Assembly (NCBI GenBank): GCA_964036315.1
Contig: OZ038485.1
Location: 95,315,111-95,379,110, forward strand
DNA length: 64,000 nucleotides
Reading direction: 5' to 3'
Origin: Acanthosepion esculentum
Lineage: Eukaryota; Mollusca; Cephalopoda; Sepiida; Sepiidae
Shown: piece after piece, positions 1 to 9,880 of the stretch
How positions within the stretch are numbered: position 1 is the first letter of the stretch
Layout of the letters: each line of letters starts with the position of its first letter
The notes under the pieces: model-generated
Database searches by the model: none
What the model saw: the letters and a program-made list of their open reading frames with translations, nothing else
What the model was told of the DNA's origin: nothing
Position numbers and translations under genes: made by a program

Positions 1-114
1 CTGTTTCAAAAATGTAACGTTTCGTTTTTGTTTCGTTTTTGTTTCGTTTTTTGGTTACATATTAGTGAAAGCATTCAGTGCTGATTACAACCAACAATTT
101 TACCTGTTTCTAAA

Positions 115-260
115 ATCCACTCTCGTTATTCTAACTCTGTTGTTTTCTCATGATAGAACGAGAAGTTCTCTAGGCTGTCTTTTTTCATTATGTGTCTCAG
201 AAATTTTAACTGTAGCTTTCTGATTGTGTTATTTTAGTTTTATTATAGTAAAAAACTTCA
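115..260 (-). mobile_element. LINE ORF2 C-terminal fragment
   Basis: Antisense to the + strand, this short piece matches the segment at 820-900 (the 'CATTATGTGTC..AAAT.TAACTGTAGCTTTCTG' stretch), which in the minus strand belongs to the region after the reverse transcriptase palm of an RTE/L1-like LINE. It is a truncated, frameshifted relic. Confidence 0.45.
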
Positions 261-599
261 TAAATTTCAACCGAAAATTACTGACTGCTCAGTGAATGCT
301 AAATGTTTCCTTGTAGGAAAATGGCTATACTATATTAAAATTTAACGCTCACATGACGCATCAAATAGATGAAGGAATAAATACTACATTCATAAAAAGG
401 GGGTCGCAAGAGAGCAAGAATTGCAAAGAACACCAAAGAAGAGGAAGTAGTAGGGAACCAATCCTAAATCCTGAAAGGATATTGTAGATATTTAGAGGAG
501 GGTGACCTGGGGTGTTCTGCGACTAATACAATTATCCTTACGATTAATGAGACCAAATATGTTCTATTTTAAACAATTAGAAGCAAAATGGCGCCGAAT

Positions 600-1480
600 C
601 TTAATCGAACTACAAAACAGATTCTTCTTATTCAATGTGTCGTATCCCTGTAAGACACGGCCGATCATGGCTCTCCACAACTTCCTATCCTTTGTAGCTC
701 TCAGTAAGGTTTATCTTTTCGACATCCCTCCCACTTCATGTTCTGCCATCCATTTACACAAGCTTGTTAGATACATTTCCTTTTGTCTCTCTTGCCTTCA
801 ATAGACCATGTGATTGTTAAATTCTCCAGGCTCTCCTTTCTCATTATGTGTCCTAAAAAATCTAACTATCGCTTTCTGGTTCAAAATATAACCATTCTTT
901 TTGTTCCCATTTCCCTTAAAACATTCTCCTTGTTCACATGACCCATCCATGGTACTCTCAGCATCCTTTTGTAGAACTATATTTCTGTTACTTCAAGTCT
1001 CTTCTTCGTCTGTAAGGAGATTGACTAGCATTCACTGCCATATAGGAGGACTGATATTACATAACTGTTCAACATTCTTTTGCTAGTTTATAACGAAATT
1101 ATCTTGTGTCTTAAAACTCTGCTTAACTTTTGGAAGACACCTTTCGCCATTTCCAATTTAGTGTCGGATTTCAGTGTCACACTTACCGTCCTCCGTTAAA
1201 AGCCTTCCCCAATAATTCAATTTTCTTATTTGCTTGAATTTTGGTATTTCCAATTCGTACTTCGTCACTTGCTGACAACCATGCATTCTGTCTTCTTACA
1301 TTGATTTAGGTTGTTAAAAATGCGTCCTCCAATAATAAATCCTGGCAGGACTTCTAGTTCTCTCAGGTTCGACTCGCTATAATGGTTGAACAAATCTGGC
1401 GAGTAAGCACATCTTTGTCTTTAAAATACATTTTTAGCTCATTTTCTTTTATTTTTAGCGTTTCTTCAATACATCAATAC
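600..1480 (-). mobile_element. Decayed LINE ORF2 C-terminal half
   Basis: Read on the minus strand in changing frames this gives recognisable pieces of the region downstream of a reverse transcriptase: PDLFNHYSESN near 1370, KFKQIRKLNYWGRLLTEDGK near 1220, a CDTEI piece near 1170, a C-terminal block with RQERQKEMYLTSLCKWMAE near 780, and TLLRATKDRKLWRAMIGR near 690. These match a widespread animal LINE family in which the ORF ends just after 'KLWRAMI'. Several stops and frameshifts show it is dead. Related fragments of the same end are at 115-260, 9140-9600 and 41390-41700, all in the same orientation. Confidence 0.65.
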
Positions 1481-1740
1481 ACCAAATTTGACAATTTAAA
1501 AAATGCTCACTGATATGCCAGCTGTCACAGTGCAATCAAAAGCGATCTTTTAGAATTAAGTTGGTTCTAATTTCATTGTAGTGATATGTAGATTAACCAA
1601 TTAACACAGCCGGAATATCCAGGCTATATAATTATTCCGATTAGGAGGAGGAGCAGGAGAAACATGCGAGCATTGAGTTTTAACGCAAAGGACTTAGCAC
1701 TTCATAACAGTCATCTAACGTTAAATCTAGCATGGTTTTA
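1480..1740. other. Unassigned AT-rich stretch
   Basis: No coding frame with family similarity, no clear repeat. It separates the LINE relic from a tandem array. Confidence 0.4.
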
Positions 1741-1854
1741 GTAACTTTAGTAGATGAAACATTGTCAACTATTATTAATTTTTTTTATTAATATTTCCTT
1801 CATATTAATTTTAGTTACTTTTCATCAGAACTATTAGTAGCTGTAGACTAGTGG

Positions 1855-2660
1855 TTTAAGCAGTTGCGATGAAAATAAACTAAAATTAAGATGAAAGAAA
1901 TAATAGTAAAAAAATAATATTAACTGAGCGATCCTTTTGACAAACACCATATGTGCATAGTAAATGTCTTAATTGCGTTTCGTTCCGTTTCAACTGAATC
2001 ATTTCATTGTAATAATTAAAATCGAGCTGAAAAAAGCTGCAGAAAAGGCGAAGAGAATGAAAAGAGATGAATTATAATAAAAAAAAAAAGAAACTAAAAT
2101 TAAGATGGAACAAATATCGAATGAACGATCTTTTTGACCAACCAAATATGTACATTCTAAATGTCCTAATTTCGTTTCGTTTCAGTTAAATTATTTGACT
2201 GTTTATATCAAATGTAATGATCAAAATCAAATTTAGAAAAATGTTGAGAAAAAATCGAAGAAAAAGAAAAACGAGACGAATAAAGAAAGATGGAAGAAAT
2301 ATTAACTGAACGATCTTTTTGATCAAACCCATATGTGCATAGTAAAATCCTAATTTCGTTTCGCTTCAGATGAATTATTTCACTGTTGCTATCAACTGTA
2401 ATAATCTAATGCAGATTTGGAAAAAAATGAAAGAAAAATAAAAGTGAAAACAAAGAAGAATAAAAAAAAGATTTAAAATTGACATGAAAGAAATATTAAT
2501 AAAAAAAATAATATTAACTGAACGATCTTTTTTTAATGTGCATACTAAAAGTCCTAATTTCGTTTCGTTTCAGCTGAATTATTTCTCTGTTTATATCAAC
2601 TGTAATAATCAAATTCAAATTTGAAAGAAAATAAGGACGAAGAAAAACAAAAACGAATAA
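1855..2660. repeat. Tandem array of about 180-bp units, four copies
   Basis: Four diverged units begin near 1878, 2093, 2280 and 2470. Each has a block AAGATG-AAGAAATATTA, then AACTGA.CGATC-TTTT, a CATATGTGCATA-like piece, then TCCTAATTTCGTTTCGTTTC and an A-rich end with AATAATCAAA. A shorter related A-rich array lies at 48480-48960. No coding capacity. Confidence 0.75.
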
Positions 2661-2917
2661 AGGAAGGAAGGAAATCAGAAGAAAAAAAAGAAGAAAAATC
2701 TAAGGCTAACAAGAAGGAAAAGAGTAAAGATGCTGTGGGAAACGGTCCTATCTCTGACGGTATTATTAAATGGCGTCACTGCGATGCGTGAGTAATTTTC
2801 ATTTTTCATTCTTACAAAACGTCCATCTAAAAATAGAAGTAATACCAAAAGAACATATGTAGTTAGCAAAAAATGCGCTGCTGGTCGACCATTTCTAACA
2901 AAAAATTAAATATTTGT

Positions 2918-4971
2918 ACTGTGGATACGAGTTTAATTCGTTCCATGAGCGAGTTCGTAAGTCGAGTTACTCGTATATCGAAGCTATTTTCCTCATTTAA
3001 AATAATTAAAATACCATTAATCCGTTCCAATCCCCCCCAATAAAACACCCTACTTTTTATACATACCTTTAAACATGTCACATGTATTTTACTACACTAT
3101 AAATAAAATATAAATACAATATAACATGTATGAATGTAGTACTATTAAACAGTACTCCAAAAATAATAAAATATGCTTGCTTACCTCTGACATTTAAAGG
3201 ACAGCGTTGAGTAACGGTAAATTGAACTTGGTGGAGTTGGTGGGGCAGATGTTGAAGTGTGGGTCTTGTAGGAGACAGATGGCGGAGTTTTTTGTTGGCT
3301 CATAAAACTTATCAATACTGATTGGTACAATTTATTATTATTTTTTTAATTCACTTTATCAATGAACTTAATGGCTAAATATTTTTTACAGTTAAATTTT
3401 TTATTGCCTTTGCCGTTACATATGTACATTTAATTGCTACAATTTTTTTTCGTTTTTTCACTTAGCGCTAAACTTAAAATTACGTACATTATTATTTTTT
3501 ACTTAACACTTAATCTTCGCCGCTGGTTTTTTTTTCAAGGCCATCAATGACGTTCGCATTCATTCATTATTTTTTGTTTTTTCGACGAAATTTTTTAAGT
3601 ATTCTTCCGCTACCTTCTTATCGGAACGCGCTGCCTCACCATGCCTCACGACGGAGTGAACGCCAGAACTCTTCCTAAACTTATGAAACCAGCCACGACT
3701 GGCTTTAAATGAATCTTGTGAGTCTAAGTCTGTTGAAGTACCTGGTGTCTGCTTCAGCAACTCACTGTAAATCACTCGTGCTTTCCCACATAATTGACCC
3801 TGTCACGGTATCCCCTGCGAGTTGTTTTTCGTGCACCCACACCAATAGCAGCTTTTCCATCTCTTCGTGACGCGGAGTCCGAAGCTTTGAAAGAATTGTA
3901 ACTCCCTTGGCCCGCGTTATAGTTTTCAGGCTATCCTTCTGTTTAAGAATCACAGACGCGATGTTGCCTCGCTCTGTCTTTTTTACAAATACTTTCACGG
4001 TAATTGCTCCGAGGAGCTGCTTTCGCTTGTCCCTAGGCCTCAGGAAATTTAAACGTCCTACGAGGCTGGCATCCCGTTCCCACCCCTTCACCGTTGAAAC
4101 TGTTAGATGCAGACGTCTCTTCTACTCTAATAGCTTCATGTCTCGCACATCTCGCCTGTGGAACTCCCTTCCCTATTACTGTTTCCCTGACAAATACAAT
4201 CTCCAACGGTTTAAATGTAGCGTCAGTCGACATCTCCGGTTGCCTTGATCTATCCACTTCCCTTCTCCACATCCTCTCACCTTTCATTCCTATCTGCTCT
4301 CGCTCCAAATCTTCTGTAACCCCCTTGCCTTGATCGACCCACTGTCTTTCTCTTTCTCCACATCCTCTCCTTTACCACTCCTATCTGCTCTTCCTCCAAC
4401 CCTTCTATAACCCCTTGCGTGATAGTGGCCTCCAGCCTTGCTTGGGGTGATACGCTTAAAAAATAAAAATAAAAAAGAATAGCTGTTGAAGTATTATGCT
4501 CAAACTCTTTTGCCAAATCAACAGCATGTAATCCGCCTTTCATGTTTTGCAATGATGCCGTGCTCCATTTAAAGTGAAATCATTCGCTTCTTCATAGCAT
4601 TGTCCTTTGGATTTAGTTTCATAGGGGCCGTGGTTGAGTTACAACAAAGAAATTTGGCAAAATAACCGCACAAATCGAAATATGAGCTAAACACAACGCA
4701 GCTTCCAACGCGCCACAACCGACGAGATAAACAATGAAACTAGTTGCGTGGGTCTCATTCTTGGCGCGAGACGCTGAGACAGAGCTTGAATGTCTTCTGG
4801 TAACTTGGTAGATGGCTGGGCTGCACGCGACTTTCAAAATCAAAGCTAGCTAGCTCGACTCGTACCTCGGGGCAAACTCGTAACTTGAAGCAAAAAATCG
4901 TCATTTCTTTTCTGCTCGTAAACATGGAACACTCGTAAGTTGGGTCACTCGTGTGTCGAGGTTCCGCTGTA
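2918..4971 (-). mobile_element. Tigger/pogo-like DNA transposon, internally deleted, with nested LINE
   Basis: Minus-strand fragments show a Tigger-type transposase N-terminal region: GLHAVDLAKEFEHNTSTAI (about 4540-4475), then after an inserted LINE, ASVILKQKDSLKTI and LLLVWVHEKQLAGDT (about 3985-3790), then after a frameshift IYSELLKQTPGTSTD and ASRGWFHKFRKSSGVH (3775-3640), the CENP-B-like helix-turn-helix. The DDE catalytic domain is missing (deleted after about 3558). Terminal repeats resemble each other: the right end reads inward CGGAACCTCGACACACGAGT and the left TGTGGATACGAGTTTAATTC, with TA at both outer borders. The element is non-autonomous and broken. Confidence 0.75.
3960..4478 (+). 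mobile_element. LINE 3' end inserted in the Tigger element
   Basis: The + strand reads the extreme C-terminus of a CR1/Jockey-like ORF2: SHPFTVETVRCRRLFYSNSF, then SRTSRLWNSLP, YCFPDKYNLQRFKCSVSRHL, followed by a pyrimidine-rich 3' UTR ending TTGCTTGGGGTGATACGCTT and an A-rich (AAAAATAAAA) tail. 5'-truncation and A-rich tail are typical of target-primed reverse transcription. The interrupted Tigger codons on each side (STAI and ASVILKQ) rejoin in frame, which sets the borders. Related 3' ends lie at 12095-12370 (minus), 34580-34790, 39470-39705 and perhaps 56690-56935. Confidence 0.75.
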
Positions 4972-5012
4972 TTTATTTCCGTAAGTATAAACAACTTGAC
5001 TAATGTTATGTA

Positions 5013-5044
5013 CTGATGATGATGTGGGAAAACATCGAAATATC
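5013..5044 (+). ncRNA. Hammerhead-like motif, core intact
   Basis: CTGATGA (5013-5019), one unpaired T, a perfect five-pair helix GATGT/ACATC (5021-5025 with 5032-5036), then GAAA (5037-5040) and TATC ending at a potential AUC cleavage site. This is the hammerhead core order CUGAnGA - stem II - GAAA - stem III/NUH. The extra base before stem II and lack of an obvious stem I argue that it is a relic or a non-canonical member. It sits just outside the Tigger end. Confidence 0.45.
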
Positions 5045-5164
5045 AAGAAAACCACTCTCTCTCTCTCTTTCCTTTTTGTTATTAAATTTCTTTATGATTT
5101 TTCTGAAGATTAAAAAATATACACTGAATATGTGAGCGAGCGGCACTATATTGAGTCTGATTTG

Positions 5165-5348
5165 CTACCTTTTCGTCACCGAGGCCCGTTGGAACAGTTG
5201 GTATGACGTTTGCTTGATAACCTAACTGGGTTTCAATTCTCGGTAGTGGGTAGGATGCGCACTGCTGATGAGTCCCAAATATAGGACGAAACGGCCGTCT
5301 TCTGCTTTCTGCATTCTGTTGAGGTTTCTTTCAAACTCAATGAATTAC

Positions 5349-5352
<4 letters not shown>
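5165..5352 (+). mobile_element. tRNA-headed hammerhead element (HHR-SINE), copy 1
   Basis: The head (about 5170-5250) has an A-box-like GTTGGAACAGTTGG and a B-box-like GGGTTTCAATTCTCGG, the arrangement of a tRNA-derived pol III promoter. A hammerhead ribozyme follows at 5252-5317, and the element runs into a (TA)n tract at 5353. This resembles the schistosome Sm-alpha and other hammerhead-bearing SINE-like repeats, where pol III transcripts self-cleave. No protein is encoded. Confidence 0.6.
5252..5317 (+). ncRNA. Hammerhead ribozyme, type I, apparently intact core
   Basis: All core elements are present without insertions: CTGATGA at 5265-5271; stem II GTCC/GGAC (5272-5275 with 5284-5287) closing an eight-base loop; GAAA at 5288-5291; a minimal self-complementary stem III ACGGCCGT (5291-5298); and the cleavage triplet GTC at 5297-5299. 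Stem I can form between AGGATGC (5252-5258) and GCATTCT (5311-5317), with an internal loop next to the core, where natural hammerheads place tertiary contacts. The stem II sequence is close to that recalled for the schistosome Sm-alpha hammerhead. A very short stem III suggests activity as a dimer or in multimeric RNA. Cleavage is inferred, not shown. Confidence 0.75.
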
Positions 5353-5384
<32 letters not shown>

Positions 5385-5385
5385 G

Positions 5386-5421
<36 letters not shown>

Positions 5422-5422
5422 G

Positions 5423-5475
<53 letters not shown>
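5353..5475. repeat. (TA)n microsatellite with ATTCGTGC interruptions
   Basis: Three (TA)n blocks separated by two copies of TTCGTGCTTTA. It lies between two hammerhead elements in convergent orientation, so it may be the shared tail of both. Frames through it encode only IYIYIY runs. Confidence 0.95.
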
Positions 5476-5478
<3 letters not shown>

Positions 5479-5635
5479 ATTTACAGACAGACTCTTTCGC
5501 AGTATCACAGTTCATCAGTGTGGCTAGACATCCGATTGCTTCAGGATCGAAAGCCGGCTGATTTGGCAGCAATCGGAGTATCGACATCTAAGCTATCGGC
5601 GCACGGTAGAGAGGAAGGTGAATTTTAGCTTATTT
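5476..5635 (-). mobile_element. tRNA-headed hammerhead element, copy 2
   Basis: On the minus strand: A-box-like GATAGCTTAGATG (about 5600-5588), B-box-like GGCTTTCGATCCTGAAG (about 5560-5540), then a hammerhead motif: CTGATGA (5518-5512), a degraded stem II, GAAA (5498-5495), a GTC (5488-5486) and a stem I partner ending TGAC directly at the (TA)n tract. Stem II has lost pairing in two positions, so catalysis is doubtful. The copy at 43557-43735 shows the intact stem II. Confidence 0.55.
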
Positions 5636-5809
5636 ATTTTATAAACAAATACACCAAGGATATATATATATATATATACTTTCAGTGTATTCTCCTCTTT
5701 TTCTCCAGAATAGATTTATTTCCTTTCTTAATCATTCTATACCTTTTACCTCATCAAGGCTAACGGTTCCAGTCTACACTACTATTTCATCTATAGATAG
5801 AGAGAATTA

Positions 5810-6045
5810 ATGGTGACGTGTACAAAAAAATGTGACGCGTTTCATTCTTTAGGATTTCATCGGACCAAAGCGGTGTTTTTGTTGATATAATTATGTCTGC
5901 GTATGAAGGGAGGGGGGATATAAAAACGCAAACGTTGGTTATAACCCCCTCCCCTTCATACGCATATAAAAATACATCAACAAAACATCACTTTAGCCCG
6001 ATGAAGTCCTAAAGGATAAAACGCGTCACTCTAAATATTTTTCCA
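5810..6045. mobile_element. Inverted-repeat element with hammerhead-like arms
   Basis: Two arms in opposite orientation (about 5830-5915 and 5950-6035) share GTGACGCGTTT, a TCCTTTAGGA-like block, and TTTTGTTGAT, around a centre with GTTGGTTATAAC. Each arm, read outward, contains CCGATGA, a stem with a TAAA loop, AAAC and GCGTC, i.e. a hammerhead with U4 changed to C. In the minus-strand arm GAAAC and GCGTC are intact (5834-5843). Fragments of the same family lie at 34950-35125 and 41750-41905. Confidence 0.55.
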
Positions 6046-6106
6046 CTTTGTGATTAATTTTCATAACACTGTCCTAGTATATATAAAAATGTATATATCA
6101 TTTTCC

Positions 6107-6110
<4 letters not shown>

Positions 6111-6147
<37 letters not shown>
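6111..6147. repeat. (TA)n microsatellite
   Basis: Uninterrupted AT dinucleotides. It forms the left flank of the transposon at 6148, whose insertion in TA-rich DNA is expected. Confidence 0.95.
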
Positions 6148-6151
<4 letters not shown>

Positions 6152-6545
6152 GTACCCAGTAAAAAAAACAAACAGTAAATTCAGAAAGACGTGAGACAAC
6201 TGTTGAAAACTGGTGACGACTGAAAAAATTCAGGAAGATTTTTTGCACATTTCGTCAATCTCCACGTCGGATGTTCTTTGAATGGTACGATAATTTGACG
6301 CACAAAATCTGTGAGTTGTTTAGCCATACGAGAACGAAATAACCTTGAAATGACGAGTCACAAGATCCAGTAGCAGTTAATCAATCACAAAAGAACCAAT
6401 CAGAGTTAAGTAATTACGCGGGAGCCGAATGATTATTCCAAGTCATGAATATTCAAGAAATTTATTCAAGTTTATTCAAGGTCAATTATTCCTGAAAGAT
6501 AAAACAGTAATAATAAATTTCCCGCTTTTTTTCCTGGGCATTCTG
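6148..6545 (-). mobile_element. Short TA-targeting DNA transposon remnant
   Basis: Terminal inverted repeats CAGAGTACCCAGTAAAAAAA (left) and CAGAATGCCCAGGAAAAAAA (right, reverse complement) flanked by TA. The minus strand carries an open stretch MAKQLTDFVRQIIVPF, KEHPTWRLTKCAKNLPEFF that looks like the start of a helix-turn-helix transposase. The catalytic part is absent, so this is a non-autonomous deletion product. Confidence 0.6.
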
Positions 6546-6596
6546 TATATAGATATTTTTTGATTCGTGCTTTTCTTTAGGGAATTAGTGCGATGT

Positions 6597-6680
6597 AAAT
6601 GCTTACAGCTTCGGCCGGAATTTGAACTCAGTTGCCATTTTCCTACCGATAACAATTACGCCAAGAACACCGCCATATTT
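6597..6680 (-). mobile_element. tRNA-like SINE head
   Basis: On the minus strand GGCGTAATTGTTATCGGTAG and TGAGTTCAAATTCCGGCC resemble pol III A and B boxes with the usual spacing. Related heads occur at 20765-20850 (+), 25300-25400 and 25505-25615 (minus). The 3' body cannot be delimited. Confidence 0.4.
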
Positions 6681-6987
6681 GTTTAACAATATTGGGTTAA
6701 AATATAGTCGTGCACTTAGAGACAACTCTACTGTTACGTACAGAACCTGTTTCAGTTCATTCTTTCTTGGTGTAAATCTATCTTTGTGAAACGTCTGTTT
6801 TGCTAATGCCCGTCTGCCATTATTTACTGTCGGAATAATGTCCTCATCTTTGTTTTTTTTTTCCATAACACTGTTTACGAGGTTGTGCTTTCCGGACATC
6901 TTCAAGTGTCTGCTGATCTGAGTAACCTTCAGAGAATTTCAAATCGAATCCTTTATTTAATCTGTGTTAACCAAGACGAGATATCCC

Positions 6988-7870
6988 TCGCCCTTGGTAT
7001 GACGATAAACTACACCCGCCAGCAAGGCCTCTGGTTGGCAGATTGGAGGTTTTGAGGAGCGTGAAACCCCCTCTTAATTGTTGTTTCCTGGCTCACCATG
7101 TTAGGGTCCCAGCTAGAGGCAAGTTGTTAACCTCCAAACTGAGGCCAAACGCTATGAAAGTATAAAAATACATTTTATAGTGAAAATACCAACAATACAT
7201 TTTTACTGTAAAAAAATAACCAGCAATACATTTTTGTAAAAAAATAAATAAAAATTACCAACACTATATTTTTTATTTAAACTATTTACATTGTTCAGGC
7301 TGTTGTCCTCCTCTTTATTGTAATGTGCATGACGTTTCGGCAGTTGTACGCTCCGGTCTTCTTCAGGTGATATACGCTGGATATATGCTGGAATTTCGAA
7401 CTGAAACCCAAGGTCACATGGTCCAGTGGATACAAGCGCTGGCTGAAGTAATCCAGTGACTTGACCCAAAGAGTTGTGAGTTCAATACCTGGCCACAGCG
7501 GGGGTGAATAAAAACTTGGAGAGTTGAGTTACTGAAGGGAAATAACCGAAACTGAGAAATCCACAAAAGGCATGGCATGTGGAACTAGAACAATCTACCC
7601 CAGTGAATTAAATAAAGGATTCGGTTCTAAATTCTAACGTATATCACCTGGAGAAGTCCGGAGCGTACAACGGCCGAAATGTCGTGAACATGACAATAAA
7701 GATGAGGACAACAGTCCAAACAATGTAAATAGTGTAAATAGTTACAATACTTCATCTCAGAAATATAGACCAATACATTTTTCTAAGGAAAATTACTAAT
7801 GCACCCAAGAAAATTAAATTTCAGCATTAAATGACCCATGAGAAATTGATATGCCGCTTAAAAAACAAAC
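6988..7870 (+). mobile_element. Dispersed repeat with internal minisatellite, copy A
   Basis: Head at 6988-7143 (GATAAACTACACCCGCCAGC, GGCTCTGGTTGG-like, TTTTGAGGAGCGTG, CTTAATTG, GAGGCAAGTTGTTAACC), then an internal minisatellite of AATACATTTT-A units, then a tail with CAGCATTAAATGACC and GATATGCCGCTT. The same order is seen at 27281-31835, 47321-47735 and, reversed, 54335-54990. A MITE (7265-7770) is inserted in the minisatellite part. No protein is encoded. Confidence 0.7.
7265..7770. mobile_element. MITE with hammerhead-like inverted arms, complete copy
   Basis: Arms of about 120 bp in opposite orientation (7268-7390 and 7640-7768) contain ACATTGTT-C.G-CTGTTGTCCTC, CTTTATTGT, a GTTTCGGC-GTTGTACGCTCC block and CTTCAGGTGATATACG. 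Read outward each arm gives CTGRAGA, a stem II of the GGCCG/CGGCC type, GAAAC or GAAAT and GTC, with CAC/GTG able to form stem I in the right arm (7645-7686). The left arm on the minus strand has CTGAAGA at 7366-7360 and GAAAC at 7338-7334. Other copies: 9040-9138 (one arm), 34225-34530, 49895-50210. Confidence 0.6.
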
Positions 7871-7964
7871 AAGCAAACAAACGAGATATCTCTCGACATG
7901 GACAGCGGAATGAGGACAATTTTAAAAAAAACGAAGCTTTCAGTTCTAATTACACTGGTTAAGA

Positions 7965-8335
7965 CGATTTTTGGTGCCAAGAAACAAAACACATTTTTTA
8001 GCTAATTTGATGGTGCTGATTCCAAAAATAACCTTAGTATTTCGTGGTTAGTTACCATTTTTGGTGCCAAGAAACAAAACACATTCTTTAGCTAATTTGA
8101 TAGTGCTGATTCCAAAAATGACCGTAGTTTTTTATGGTTAGCTACCATTTTTGGTGCCAAGAAACAAAACACATTTTTTAGCTAATTTGATGGTGCTGAT
8201 TCCAAAAATAACCTTAGTATTTCGTGGTTAGTTACCATTTTTGGTGCCAAGAAACAAAACACATTTTTTAGCTAATTTGATGGTGCTGATTCCAAAAATG
8301 ACCGTAGTTTTTCATGGTTAGCTACCGTTTTTGCT
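7965..8335. repeat. 90-bp tandem repeat, four units
   Basis: TTTTTGGTGCCAAGAAACAA recurs at exactly 90-base spacing (ends 7980, 8070, 8160, 8250), with GGTGCTGATTCCAAAAATRA and GGTTAGYTACC in each unit. Units 1 and 3, and 2 and 4, share variants, suggesting a dimeric higher-order duplication. Confidence 0.95.
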
Positions 8336-9026
8336 GATCTTGGCTGATCGCAAAATGTAGTTAATAAAGGTCGTAGAAACCCATCAATTTTCAGGTAGGC
8401 CAAGCAACTTAAGTCATCCACCTGAAATAAACTATTTTTATAAGAAAAAAGTGTTTTTGAGTCAAAAATTTTAAAGTGGATGTACCAAATTTTTCAAATT
8501 TATCGCCAAAATTCAAATTAACTGATAAACCTTATCAGTAATACACTTTAGTAAACATGATAATTAAGGTGACATAAAAAAAAAATGAAACCCTAAAATC
8601 ATCTATTTGATATTCATAAATTTATCCCATCACTACCGAAGGAAACCAAGTACATTGAGAGCATTTTGTTTTCACAATTGGAAAGAAACTGCATCTAAAA
8701 ACATCCCAATTGAATGGCACCTATTTCATTGTACATGATACTGCTGGAGTATCAAAAGGGACTTAAACAACATTGAACAAGACAGATAACCAAGAAAGAG
8801 AAAATCTTTACCATAGTTCTTATGTTCACGGAGATTTTATTTCTGCTGTTAGTTTATTAAATGATTTGATGGATATACTTGTTGGTCTTCGTATATTCAC
8901 ATGTGTTATTTTTAAAGAATTACGGACTGATTGTTATTGCAAAAATAGTATCGCTCAATAAGCAGACCAATATTTGTTGGTTTAAATACGAATTGAGAGG
9001 TTTTTACGATTTTATTTTGAGAAATA
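8336..9026. other. Unassigned AT-rich stretch
   Basis: No conserved coding frame. A 62-codon open frame at 8773 has no family features. Part of the upstream region of the host gene and possibly intronic. Confidence 0.4.
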
Positions 9027-9139
9027 TTGCCATCGGGCAATATCATATATTGTGAATATTACAATAAAGATGAGGACAACAGTCCGAACAATGTAAATAG
9101 TGCAAATAGCTATAATACCTCCTCTCAGAAATCTAGACA

Positions 9140-9600
9140 GGTGTCCTTTTTGTTTCCATTTTCTCTAAAACTTTGTTGTTGCTCACATGATCAGGCCATG
9201 ATATTCTCAGCATCCTTCTGTACAGCCACGTTTCTGTTGATTCAAGTCACTTCTTCAAACGTGGGAAAATTCTCCAGCATTCACTGTCATGTAAAAGGAA
9301 TGATATTATGTAATGGTTCGGTACTCTTTTTTTTATATTTTTAACGAAATTTTTTCTGTTTCTTAATACATTGCTTAGCTTTTGGAAGGCATCTTTCACT
9401 ATCCCAATGCGTCTTCGGATTTGTTTTTCGAACTTTCAATCTTTTGTTGAAACGCTTTATTTAAATTCTTGTACTTGTTTTATCTTGGTATCTCCAATTT
9501 TAATTTGCATGTTGGGCTGTTGCTTTTGCTAACAACCATGCGTTCTGTTTTCTTGCAATTGATAGTCTTTGTTACTTGACCATAAAGTGAATTTAGTTAA
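9140..9600 (-). mobile_element. LINE ORF2 C-terminal fragment
   Basis: Antisense match to the LINE at 600-1480: shares ACATGA-CA-CCATG.TA-TCTCAGCATCCTT and CATTCACTG-CATRTAG-A-GA blocks at the nucleotide level. It directly follows one arm of a hammerhead MITE (9040-9138). Frameshifted. Confidence 0.55.
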
Positions 9601-9880
9601 GAATGTCACAAATTGAATGACAAAAAAAAAATGACACTACTAAATTTTGCATGTTATTTCATTCTTTCACCTAAATGCCACGCTCTGCAAAAAAAAAAAA
9701 AATGGTCGCTCAGATTAGACCGCCACATGTTTCATTCTAGATCCTCTAGTACTTGTTATACTAAAAAAAATCAAAGATTTGGATATTAGTTTGACTGTAA
9801 ATAATCGAATTTTTCTCCTCTCAGAGATTCAGACGGAAAATCTGTCCGCCATGATAATCATCATTCTCACTTTCTTTCAG

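Noticed and set aside
5268..5628. ORFs with IYIYIYIY runs here and at 36191, 40097, 59536, 60257, 62765
   Set aside because: All arise from (TA)n microsatellites and have no flanking conserved residues.
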